Origin: Flammeovirga sp. EKP202
GTDB lineage: Bacteria; Bacteroidota; Bacteroidia; Cytophagales; Flammeovirgaceae
Assembly: GCF_014534745.1 (NCBI RefSeq)
Contig: NZ_JACVVP010000015.1
Location: forward strand, 62,001 to 126,000
Direction: 5' to 3'
DNA: 64,000 bases
The position numbers and the translations under genes were made by a program. This document shows, piece after piece, positions 33,512-43,500 of the stretch. A model generated the notes under the pieces. That model did not search any database. It saw only the letters and a program-made list of their open reading frames with translations, and was not told the DNA's origin. Numbering within the stretch: the stretch's first letter is position 1; every line of letters begins with the position of its first letter.

Positions 33512-35944
33512 CTATGGCTCTAATTTATCATCCATTGGAATAGAATAAGTAACCTGCCATGTTCTTGTTTCTGTATCAAAATCAGTTTGCCAATAGTCAT
33601 TACCAAATTTCTCTTGTTCTTTCAAATTGATAAAATCACCATTTCTAGTAATGATGGCCTTAAAGTTTTTATAGTTAGAAATATTTGAAATTGTAAAAGG
33701 AACATATCCTAAACCATTGGAAAGATCAACCACCACTTCATCATTTTCTGCGGCAATCATTAGCGGCGTTCTCCGTACCAATTTTCCTTTTTTAATATTG
33801 ACCTGCAATGTATTTTGATGAGCTTCCCTAAACATAGGTTTCCATGTATTGGCTTCTTTTTTTATAAATTCCTTAAAGACTTCATTATCGCCATAATAAC
33901 TGTCGGGTTCATTGGGCAATACACACAATTCGATCACCGCATCAATCTTATCGCCTTTATGTAATGATCGTACCGAAGCTGGTAAATTCAATTCAATCAA
34001 CGTCACATATTTATTGATTTTTTTACTGAAATGAACATAGGTTGAAAATTTTGGCTCAATTAATTTGCCATCAACGATAGATTTCCATTCTCTCAATACC
34101 AAGCCCCTGTTGGCCCATGTTCCGTATTTACCAGGGAGTTGATTTTCTGCATTATGCATACTTGCCCAAGGAGCAGCCCCTGGTGCATCTATATTTTGAT
34201 GCGAATAGCCTTCTCTTTCCCTTTCATTTTCTATATCCAATAATACGCCATTTTCATTACCATAAGCAAAATTATGCTCATGGCTAAAAGCATACGTCTC
34301 CGAACCAAATTGAGCAATCGCTAAACGATTAAATTCCATTGTTTCGTTGACTTCTAATTCAACATGATAGTAAGCTCTTAAATAATCATTGGAGCGAATC
34401 AAGAAAGTCGTCAACTTATAATCTGCTTCATCCTTTTCCGTCTTACCTCTGTAAACAAACTCAGATAAGTTCGGGCAATTACGTTTGTAGTCCACACGAA
34501 TCTCCTTGATTTGCTTTAGTTCTCCCCTTAGTCCATAAAACCTTAAAAAGTCTCCACCTCCCACATTGGGTGTCCAATCGTACTTTCTTGGTTCGGGTAT
34601 CATCTTCTTTGTACTTTGTACAAACAGTGGACGTACGTCTGTAATCATTGACTGTGTTGAACCTCCGTATGGTTCATAGCAGATACTTTCTCCAAAAGCC
34701 CCAACCGCTGTTTCTTCCCATAATTGATGACTTGTTGGGTTTTTCTTACCCCAAGATGATAATGATAACTGACTATGTGATACTGCGGGCAAACTTCCCC
34801 AAAAACCTGAAACTCTTGTCAATTCCAATTCTATCGTTTGATGAGGGGGAATCACCATCATTGTGTAGCCTCTGACCCAAGGTCCTACAAACCTACTGTA
34901 ATAATCTGTATGCCAATTTTTCGAAATTTGGATAGGTATTCCGGTGGGATGTCCGTCTTTATCTCTTAGAATCATTGAACAGCCTGTAATCGCTTTTACT
35001 TTATCCGTTTTTTCAAAAATAAAACGTTCCAACTGTTCAGTATCTGAAGGATTATGGAGAATCAGTTTCGTTCTTTCCATTCCAAACTTTGGCTCCATAT
35101 TACCATTTAACTTTACTATCGTCGCTTGTCGTTGTGTATCTCTGTAAGCTTGTAATCGTTCAAAAGGTCTATTCTTATCTGAAGCCACCACTACTGTTAC
35201 CTCATCATTTTTTTGAAATGTATGACGTACTTTAAATAATGCTGAAAGCGATTTATTGGATAATTTCCCTTCTATCTTTACACTATTGGCATTACTCCTA
35301 ACGAAGTTTTCACTATTGTCTGAATATAACTCCCAGAGCATTTCATGTTTACCTTGTACCATCACAATACCTCTGTTAGAACGAGTGATTTGATACACCT
35401 CTTCGGGGAAATTAAATTCTATATGAAGTTTCATTTCATCTTCTGGCAGGAAACTTTCTTCATAAGTCAATTTAAATGAAAAAGCATCCGTCCAAGAAGC
35501 AATCTCTAAACCGAACTCGAAAAGCGGCCCATCTTCTAAGCGTAAACCATCAATAAATCTCCTTTGATAAAACTTTCCTCCTTCAACCCACTCCCCCATA
35601 TAGTCTTCCGTACCTTCTCCTCTGATCACTTTAAACTTTTCGCCATTGTACTCCAAATACATTGTCATTAGGTTTAAATCCACCTCTTCTACTAGCTGTT
35701 TCACGCCGTATTTTTTCTCAAAAGGGGCCACACTTCTGAACTGTGTAAATTTGAGATCATGTGGATTGAAACGTAAGAAATGGAAATCAGTGTGAATATG
35801 AAATTCTGTTGCATCTCCTAATTTTTCAGGAAAATACATATGTGTATTGGTGGATGCAAAATCCCAAAGCTGTAGTGGAAGTTGTGCAAATAAGTTGGTG
35901 TATGAGAGAGATAAAATCAAAAAAGTAATGAAATTTTTCATCAT
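33512..35944 (-). CDS. Large secreted protein, no recognised family
   Basis: An 810-residue protein (start at 35944; the next codon at 35941 is also ATG, and two further in-frame ATGs lie upstream at 35962 and 35971). Signal peptide ends TNLFA|QL. The mature protein is all-beta looking, with many aromatic strands. Recognisable segments are TEFHIHTDFHFLRFN, GFWGSLPAVSHSQLSL, GAFGESICYEPYGGS, VGGGDFLRFYG, HEHNFAYGNENG and APWASMHNAENQLPG. No T9SS tail, no lipobox and no known catalytic motif were found. It lies between a GH36-like gene and a divergent TonB receptor. The His/Asp- and Glu-rich conserved-looking patches and size suggest an enzyme or binding protein of the same galactan pathway. 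I cannot assign it. Confidence 0.72.
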   Translation of the reverse strand: MMKNFITFLILSLSYTNLFAQLPLQLWDFASTNTHMYFPEKLGDATEFHIHTDFHFLRFNPHDLKFTQFRSVAPFEKKYGVKQLVEEVDLNLMTMYLEYNGEKFKVIRGEGTEDYMGEWVEGGKFYQRRFIDGLRLEDGPLFEFGLEIASWTDAFSFKLTYEESFLPEDEMKLHIEFNFPEEVYQITRSNRGIVMVQGKHEMLWELYSDNSENFVRSNANSVKIEGKLSNKSLSALFKVRHTFQKNDEVTVVVASDKNRPFERLQAYRDTQRQATIVKLNGNMEPKFGMERTKLILHNPSDTEQLERFIFEKTDKVKAITGCSMILRDKDGHPTGIPIQISKNWHTDYYSRFVGPWVRGYTMMVIPPHQTIELELTRVSGFWGSLPAVSHSQLSLSSWGKKNPTSHQLWEETAVGAFGESICYEPYGGSTQSMITDVRPLFVQSTKKMIPEPRKYDWTPNVGGGDFLRFYGLRGELKQIKEIRVDYKRNCPNLSEFVYRGKTEKDEADYKLTTFLIRSNDYLRAYYHVELEVNETMEFNRLAIAQFGSETYAFSHEHNFAYGNENGVLLDIENEREREGYSHQNIDAPGAAPWASMHNAENQLPGKYGTWANRGLVLREWKSIVDGKLIEPKFSTYVHFSKKINKYVTLIELNLPASVRSLHKGDKIDAVIELCVLPNEPDSYYGDNEVFKEFIKKEANTWKPMFREAHQNTLQVNIKKGKLVRRTPLMIAAENDEVVVDLSNGLGYVPFTISNISNYKNFKAIITRNGDFINLKEQEKFGNDYWQTDFDTETRTWQVTYSIPMDDKLEP

Positions 35945-36819
35945 ATTATTCAATAATTTCATTTTTGGCAATAATTAATTATTAGGGTATTTCCAGCAAA
36001 AGTAGTTGTTAATACCTATTCATTTCTGCACAAACATATTATATGCAACAGAATTGTGTTGATTATTATTTATCAATTCATTGTCTTTTATTTACAAACA
36101 AAGATTATCGAAGAACTTATTATAGTGTCTACGACCATAGTGTACACTAAATTTTCATCATCTTATAATTAGCCTTTCTACAAGCATTTATATGGACTAC
36201 TTTCAAACTCCCTTCCACTTCCAATTGTGCTAGAAAAACAGCGTTCAAAATCATAAAAATTGATAATTTTACTTTTTCAGGCTTAAAAAAACAATCAAAT
36301 GATTGATTAAAAATGGAGTGTTAATGCCAATGTTATGTAAATATGAATAAGCGTATAATATTTACTAAAACTCTTTTTTAACGTAGCAAACAACCTTTAA
36401 ATAATACATCACTTTTATTGCGATGTATTTGATTACAAAATGTATAAATCGTTGTTTTTAGTGTTATTAAAGGTGTTACTAGATCAAATTTCATCCATTA
36501 TTTCCAGTAGCAAAATAACATTAAGACTAACTTCAGAAGCTTCGTTTTTTAGCTCTAAAAACTGATTTGTTCCCCCTACCTTATTATCAAGTGCATTTAC
36601 CAATGCTGTGCAATTCAATTGAATTTAAAGAATAGAAGTTAATTTTTCATCACTTTAAATACTATTCAAACGTTCTATCAATTGTTATTTAAAAGAGCGT
36701 GAATTATGATTAAATAAAGTCAATGAGTTTAAAGGTAAACATAGAGTTCACATTGTGAGTATTGTTTTGCCGACGGATTTAATAATCCAAGAAAAATTCT
36801 AAACGCAATTACAATTACA
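35945..36819. other. Intergenic region between divergent genes
   Basis: About 875 bp between the 810-residue unknown and the TonB receptor, both transcribed outwards. It contains the degraded element fragment at 36139-36225. No ORF, RNA gene or clear promoter consensus was found in the rest. Confidence 0.6.
36139..36225 (+). repeat. Dispersed element, left-end fragment (copy G)
   Basis: GTGTACACTAAATTTTCATC resembles the terminal repeat, followed by CCTTTCTACAAGCATTTATA, GGACTACTTTCAAACTCCCTT and CTTCC, which match copies D and E. The interior and other end are absent. Confidence 0.7.
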
Positions 36820-39384
36820 ATGTTCAAAACAAGAAAAACTTTAATTGTAGCTTTATTCATGCTATTCTCTAGCATTGCTTTTTCACAGACTATCCTAAAG
36901 GGTAGTTTGGTAGATACTTCTAACGGGGAACCTATCATTGGTGCAAATGTGACTATTGTGGGAACCACTACGGGTGCTATCTCTGACTATAATGGTCATT
37001 TTAGCTTTGAAGCAAAGAAAACAGGAGAACAAAAGCTTTCAATTTCATTTGTAGGAATGCAACCTATCTATCGCAATGTCTCACTCAAGGGAGGCCTTTT
37101 GGATTTAGGTACTTTAAAAATGGAAGCCGATGCAATAGGGCTAGAAGAAGTGGAAGTCATGGCCTCTATTGCGGTCGATCGTAAAACACCCGTTGCTGCG
37201 GCATCCATTTCGGCTGAAGATATTGAGACCAAAGTTGGAAATCAGGAGTTCCCTCAAGTCTTAAAATCCACTCCAGGCGTCTATGTATCGGGGGCAGGAG
37301 GTGGCTTTGGAGATTCGAGAATTTCACTTCGGGGTTTTGATTCTGAAAATGTTGCTGTAATGATCAACGGGGTTCCTGTCAATGATATGGAAAATGGGAA
37401 AGTGTATTGGTCCAATTGGGCGGGCTTAAATGATGTCACGAAGACCATGCAGGTACAAAGAGGATTAGGAGCTTCAAAACTGGCCGTGCCATCTGTTGGA
37501 GGTACGATCAATATCATCACCAAGGCCACCGATGCTCAAAAAGGAGGAAGTGTATACATGGGTGTGGGCAACGATGGGTATTTTAAAACGGGGCTTACTT
37601 TGTCCACTGGTTTAATGAAAAATGGTTTTGCAGTGACCACCTCCTTATCAAGAACATTAGGGAATGGCTACGTTGACGGTACTCCTTTTGAGGGTTATTC
37701 CTACTTTCTGAATGTCGCCAAACAAATCAATAAAAAACATACTTTATCCTTCACCACATTTGGTGCTCCTCAAAGTCATGGCCAAAGAAGAACATACCTC
37801 ACTGATGAGGAATACAACAAATATGGGAATAGATATAATGCAGATTGGGGATACAAAGATGGCAAAGCGTTCAACACCAACGTCAACTCTTATCACAAAC
37901 CACAGATGTCGTTAAACTGGTATTGGACCATCAATGATAAAACGGATTTAGCTACGACGGCTTATGTTTCGGTAGGCCGAGGAGGTGGTACCGGGTTGAC
38001 TTCCAACGCTCCTTATGGACAGCAGTTAAATGTCAATGATTTTAGAAATGAAAATGGAATTATTGATTTTGATGCCTTCGTAAGAGCCAATCAAGAGCAA
38101 TTCAAAAATTCCAACGGACAATATTCTAGTGTTTTCAGAAAATCTCATAACAATCATTTATGGGCTGGTGCGGTATCTACCCTAACACATAAGGCAAATG
38201 ATTATTGGACCATTACTGGCGGTATTGATTTACGTAATTATAAAGGTCAACACTATCAAACCGTAGAGGATTTAATGGGAAATGACTATTATATAGATCG
38301 CTCCAATCAATCAACGGGACCAAGGAAAGTGAGAGTGGGTGATAAAATGGGCTATAATAATGATGGTATCGTTCAATGGCAAGGTCTTTTTGGGCAAGTG
38401 GAATATTCCAAAGATCAGTTAACCTGGTTTATGTCTGCCGCAGCGTCGCACCAAGCCTACAAAAGAATCGACTATTTCAAATACAAAGAAGGTACAAAAG
38501 AAACAGACTGGCAGAGCTTTTTTGGAGGGTCAATCAAAACTGGAGCAAATTATAATATCGATGAACATCATAATGTGTTTATCAATGCTGGTTTTATTTC
38601 TCGCCAACCTTTTATGAACGCTGTATTCCTTAATTATAAAAACGATATCAACAAGAAAGCAACCAATGAAAAAATACTTTCGGGGGAGATAGGATATGGC
38701 TATCGAACAAAAGGCTTCAGAGTGAATGTCAATGCCTACTACACTTTATGGAAAGATAAAGCGTTTACCAAAACCGTATACGATACCAACGGGCAATCCT
38801 ACACTGCCAATTTATTAGGAGTAGATGCTTTACATAAAGGAATTGAGCTCGATGCGGTATGGCAACCCACCCGAAAACTAACAGTAACAGCAATGGCCTC
38901 GGTAGGTGATTGGAAATGGCTAAACAATCTTGAAAATGTAAAGATTTTTGATGATCAACAAAATGAGATCGACGAAGTAAATGTATTTATGAAGAACAAA
39001 CATGTTGGAAATTCTGCCCAAACTACTGCCGCTATTGGCGTGACTTACGAAGTATTACCGAGGTTAAGAGTAATGGGTGATTGGAATTTTTATGGCAATT
39101 TATATGCTGATTATGATGTGACCAAACTCAATAACCCAGCTTATAAAAATACAAGTATGTACAGACTTCCTGATTACGACCTTGTTGACCTAGGGGCTTC
39201 TTATGCTTTTAAAATAGGTCACTTTACTGGAATGATAAATCTTAAGGTAAACAATGTCTTTGATACACAATACGCTGTTCAAGGACAGCAAGGGGGACTA
39301 AACGAAATGGGACGCCCAACGCTAAGAGGTTATTACAGAGGTATAGGTAGAACTTACTCTATTGGACTGAAAATAAGCTTCTAG
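36820..39384 (+). CDS. TonB-dependent receptor with carboxypeptidase-like N-domain
   Basis: An 854-residue outer-membrane transporter. Signal peptide ends IAFS|QT. Residues about 23-110 are a carboxypeptidase-regulatory-like domain (GSLVDTSNGEPIIGANVTIV). The plug is about 115-235 (PQVLKSTPGVYVSGAG, DSRISLRGFDSENVAVMING, RGLGASKLAVPSVGGTINI). The rest is a 22-strand barrel ending GRTYSIGLKISF with terminal Phe. It is shorter than SusC proteins (about 1000 residues) and has no SusD partner, so it is more like a stand-alone receptor for a siderophore, cofactor or oligosaccharide. It is divergent from the unknown/GH36-like genes. The ligand is not evident. Confidence 0.93.
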   Translation: MFKTRKTLIVALFMLFSSIAFSQTILKGSLVDTSNGEPIIGANVTIVGTTTGAISDYNGHFSFEAKKTGEQKLSISFVGMQPIYRNVSLKGGLLDLGTLKMEADAIGLEEVEVMASIAVDRKTPVAAASISAEDIETKVGNQEFPQVLKSTPGVYVSGAGGGFGDSRISLRGFDSENVAVMINGVPVNDMENGKVYWSNWAGLNDVTKTMQVQRGLGASKLAVPSVGGTINIITKATDAQKGGSVYMGVGNDGYFKTGLTLSTGLMKNGFAVTTSLSRTLGNGYVDGTPFEGYSYFLNVAKQINKKHTLSFTTFGAPQSHGQRRTYLTDEEYNKYGNRYNADWGYKDGKAFNTNVNSYHKPQMSLNWYWTINDKTDLATTAYVSVGRGGGTGLTSNAPYGQQLNVNDFRNENGIIDFDAFVRANQEQFKNSNGQYSSVFRKSHNNHLWAGAVSTLTHKANDYWTITGGIDLRNYKGQHYQTVEDLMGNDYYIDRSNQSTGPRKVRVGDKMGYNNDGIVQWQGLFGQVEYSKDQLTWFMSAAASHQAYKRIDYFKYKEGTKETDWQSFFGGSIKTGANYNIDEHHNVFINAGFISRQPFMNAVFLNYKNDINKKATNEKILSGEIGYGYRTKGFRVNVNAYYTLWKDKAFTKTVYDTNGQSYTANLLGVDALHKGIELDAVWQPTRKLTVTAMASVGDWKWLNNLENVKIFDDQQNEIDEVNVFMKNKHVGNSAQTTAAIGVTYEVLPRLRVMGDWNFYGNLYADYDVTKLNNPAYKNTSMYRLPDYDLVDLGASYAFKIGHFTGMINLKVNNVFDTQYAVQGQQGGLNEMGRPTLRGYYRGIGRTYSIGLKISF

Positions 39385-39408
39385 TATAAATATTGGTAAG
39401 CCGTAAAT

Positions 39409-39447
39409 AAAAAAGTTTCTCTTCGTTTTTGTGAGGGGAAACTTTTT
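39409..39447 (+). terminator. Terminator of the TonB receptor gene
   Basis: AAAAAGTTTC pairs with GAAACTTTTT around an 18-nt loop, 25 bp after the stop codon, with T residues in the 3' arm. Confidence 0.75.
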
Positions 39448-39714
39448 CAATTTTATTGAAAATGAGACAAATGTAAGGTTTCACGATAGTTTTACAATTA
39501 GGTAAAAATCTGCTATTCCAAAAACAAAATAAAGACTTGAAAAAATATAAAACACTTTAATAATATTCTTTTATTTATATACAAACATTGAATAAATCCT
39601 ACAATTAGGTTTTTTTTCCAATTTCTTCTCACATACCTTTTGAATTTATAATTATTTGATTTACATTGAAATATACTTGAATTATAATTACTTTCATCAG
39701 TTACCCCTCAGTGC

Positions 39715-40074
39715 ATGAAAACCATTACCCCTTTAACCATCTTCATCACGCTTTCAATCTTTGCCATGGGATTTCATCTGTCGCCGCTTGTAGCCGGTAC
39801 AGAAATGGAGAACATCATTAGTATTGAAAATAATACTCCTGAAGAAGTCGTTCAGAAGATTAATCAGCGGCTAAGAGACAATCACCAACGTCATTTACAT
39901 TGTGTATACAAAAACGGAGATATTCTAATTGAAAATAAAACAGAAGTGTTGTATACGGTTACTTACAATAAAGATTATAAGTATTCAACTGGTTTTGATC
40001 GACACCACAACTTGAAATACTTATATATTACTCATGGTACTAAGATTGTTGAATACCATCAATTTGTAAAGTAA
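39715..40074 (+). CDS. Small secreted protein, unknown
   Basis: A 119-residue protein with a hydrophobic leader (ITPLTIFITLSIFAMGF), so exported or membrane-tethered. The mature part has a helix (NNTPEEVVQKINQRLRDN) and several Tyr-rich strands (VLYTVTYNKDYKYSTGF, LKYLYITHG). No family is recognised. It is a single gene between two terminators (39409 and 40104). The 330-bp gap before it (39385-39714) contains only the upstream terminator and AT-rich DNA. Confidence 0.65.
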   Translation: MKTITPLTIFITLSIFAMGFHLSPLVAGTEMENIISIENNTPEEVVQKINQRLRDNHQRHLHCVYKNGDILIENKTEVLYTVTYNKDYKYSTGFDRHHNLKYLYITHGTKIVEYHQFVK

Positions 40075-40103
40075 GAAGAGTACAAAAAAGGTTATTATTG
40101 AAG

Positions 40104-40142
40104 AGTCATTCAGTCTTATCAGAAGGTTGAATGACTTTTTTA
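40104..40142 (+). terminator. Rho-independent terminator
   Basis: AGTCATTCA/TGAATGACT stem with TTTTTT tail, 30 bp after the small secreted protein gene. Confidence 0.85.
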
Positions 40143-40169
40143 TGATCATCTACTTGTTCTTTAGGCTTT

Positions 40170-40372
40170 AACATGAAATGAGCCGTTAAAAATGTTTGAG
40201 CAAAGCGAGTTTAAAATCATTGAGGCGAGAGGAATGAAATTTAGCTTTTGACTTCTAAGCCTTGAATTTTTTGCTTCGTTTTTGTTTCAAGACAAAAATG
40301 AAGAAGAAGGAAGCTTGAAAGTAGACCCTATAAATGCTTGTAGAAAGGTCTATTGAAAGTTGACGATAATTC
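40170..40372 (-). repeat. Dispersed element, copy D (truncated at both ends)
   Basis: It runs from GAAATGAGCCGTTAAAAATG through GAGGCGAGAGGAATGAAATT, the CTTCGTTTTTGT/ACAAAAATGAAG hairpin (40274-40303) and GACCCTATAAATGCTTGTAG, to GTTGACGATAATT just before the terminal repeat. Nearly identical to copy C over about 120 bp. It marks the boundary between the small secreted protein gene and the long PUL operon. Confidence 0.85.
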
Positions 40373-40419
40373 CTTGATAATAGAGCTTTCTACATTAGAG
40401 AAAAAATTGTAATAAAACA

Positions 40420-40453
40420 ATATACCCGAGGTCCATACAGATCTCGGGTATAT
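40420..40453. terminator. Bidirectional terminator at the end of the PUL operon
   Basis: ATATACCCGAG/CTCGGGTATAT, a perfect 11-bp stem with a 12-nt loop and T-rich flanks on both strands, 50 bp past the stop of the last PUL gene. Confidence 0.88.
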
Positions 40454-40502
40454 TTTGTTTAAGAGAACTCAAACAAAGCGGTCGGTCCTTATTTGTCTTA
40501 CT

Positions 40503-43500
40503 CTATTGGATTAAAATTCTGAAGATTTCAGATTCTTTATGATTATCAACTCTGATAAAGTAAATACCACTTCTCAATTGATGTTGTACTTCTAATGGTT
40601 GATAAAGTTGATTTGAGTTTCCACTAAATACTTTCATTTGTGTTTTTCCAATTACATCAAGTACTGTAATCGTGATCTCTTCATTGATTTGTTTTGTATA
40701 TTCTATGAAGAAATGTCCTGTTGAAGGATTTGGATAAACTACAAACTTCGCTTTTTCAAAGTCGCCGATTGAAAGTACAGCGTCAGTTGATACAGTGACT
40801 TCAGCAGCAACAGAATACTGATCGTCAAGTCCTGTTTGAACAAGGTACATGTATGCGGTTGATGCTTCTAGGTTGGTATCTTCAAATGAAGTTGCATCAT
40901 GTTCTAACGTACCCACTACAGTATACTCCTCGTCTGTCGATACTTTTCTGCTCACTACAATGTGATCATGATCGCTCACCTCTGGTAAGATCCAAGATAA
41001 ATTTACCACAGTCTGACCTTTTTCTACCACTTCTAATTCAGTTACTGATGCAATCAATGCCGGAATATCTACTGATGTGGTAGCAAATGATTCTGACTTT
41101 CCTAAGTCGTTCATTGTATAAAGGCGGTAATCGTAAGATGTATTTGTTTCCACATCCGTATCTGTCAATGTCAACGCACCCTCCAATAATTCAACTTGAA
41201 CAAAATCATCTTCATCTTTGATCGATCTTTCGAGAACAAACGTAAAGTCTACCACATCTACTACATTATCCCATGTTAATTCCACTTGCAAGGATTCATT
41301 TACGACTGCCTCTAGGGTAGTTGGGGAATTTGGAATACGTGAGTCAGTAACGACTGTCACCTCTACGGTATCTGATGAGTGGTCATTCAGTGCTGTATAG
41401 ATTGCATAAACGTATTCAGTTCCTAATGCCAACTCGCTATCTTCATAAGAAGTGGCATTTTTATCTAAAGAAGTAATAAATGTGAAATCATCTTCTGTCG
41501 ATAACTTTCTGCTTACTATCACATTGTTGTGATCACTTACTGTTGGTAAAGTCCATGATAAGCTCACCGTAGTTTGCCCTTTTTCAACTACTTCTACATC
41601 AGAAACGGCCTCAATCAATGCTGGAACTTCTACAGTCGTTGATGCAAAAGCGTTTGACTTTCCGGCTTCATTCATCGTATACAAACGATAATCGTAAGAA
41701 GTATTGGTATTTACATCAGTATCCGTAAATGTTAGTGCTCCATCAGGTAATTGGATTTGAACAAAATTATCTTCGTCCTTCAAAGATCTTTCAAGTACAA
41801 ATTCATAATCCAGTTCATCTACAACATTCGTCCAAGCCAATTCTACTTGCATAGATGCATTTACCATAGCTGATATATTTGTTGGTGAATTTGGAACACG
41901 TAAATCTGTAGTAACATCAATATTCACTGTATCAGATGAAATCCCATTCAATGCTGTATAAACTGCATAAGTATACGTTTTAGCGGCTTCTACAAAAGTA
42001 TCTGTAAATGTTGTTACATTCATTTCTAAAGTAGCAACCTCAGTGTATGTTTCATCTCCCATACGTTTTCTACTGATCATTACTTGATCATGATCACTAA
42101 CTTCAGAAAGCATCCATGATAAGCTGACTGTAGTTTGTCCTTTTTCTACTACTTCTAAATCAGAAACGGCCTCAATCAATGCTGGAACTTTTACAGCTGA
42201 TGATGCATAAGTCTCTGATTTACCTATATTGTTCATGGTATACAGGCGATAATCATAAGAAGTGTTCGTTTTTACATTTACATCATTGAAAGTCAATGTT
42301 CCTTTATCCAATACTATAACCTCAACGAAGTTATTCTCTCCTTGTAAAGATCTCTCAATTACAAATTCATAATCCAATACATCCTCAACATCAGCCCAAG
42401 ATAATGCTACTTGTTTTGCTTCGTTTACTATAGCTTCTAAAGTGGTAGGGGCATTTGGAACACGAGCTTCAGTAGTTACTGTTACCTCTACGGCATCTGA
42501 TTTGAGTTCATTCAATACTGTATGAATTGCATATGTATACTCTGTTCCTACGGCTAAGTTTGTATCTTCATAAGTCGTCACCTCGCTTCCTAGTGTAACT
42601 AACTCTGTATAAACTTCTTCAGTTGCTAACTTTCTACTTACAATAATTTCATTATGATCACTTAACAATGGTAAAGTCCAGTTTAAATTGATAGTAGTTG
42701 GACCAAGAACAGTCACTCTTACATCAGTTGGAGGAGAAACTACTGGATCAATATCTACTGATGTTGTTACAAATGCTTCTGACTCACCCACCTTGTTCTT
42801 AGTATAAAGACGATAATCATATGAAGTATTTGTACTAACACTAAGATCTATAAACGATAAAGCTTCCTTAACTGACCCTACTTGTACAAAGTTGTCTTCT
42901 CCTCTTAGGGACCTTTTAATTACAAATTCATAATCGAATACATCTTCAACATTATCCCATGATAGTTCTACTTTCATTGCCTCATTCACTGAAGCATCTA
43001 ATGCCGTAGGTGAGTGAGGAACGCGTTCTTCAACGTAGACCTTCATTTCATAAAGTCTTACTCTATTATCCGTATATGCTGGTACATAATACCTTACTTT
43101 ACTTGCTTGAACTTTTTCAAACTCTTTAAAATAAACAGCAGCTGCATTGTCCTTCTCAGTGATGATATCCATCCATTGATCCTCTTTATAATACTGGAAA
43201 CTGAATTGTGTATTCGGTTTGTTATAAATGCCTGATCCACCTGTCCATAAACCTACGGCTTGAATATCATATTCTGCACCTAAATCTACTGTCAACCATT
43301 GTTCTTCTCCACTATTTGATGAAACCCAACGGCTTCCATTATCAATAATATCTCCATCAACTGCACGGGAACCATCTTTTGAGCCATCCTGAGTAGAAGT
43401 TTCAGCTGTTTTATTTAAAGCTACATTGATCCATTTTGTAACTAAAACAGACGCTTCTGCACCTTCAGAACTGAACTCTCCTGCATAACCGTAAATAATA

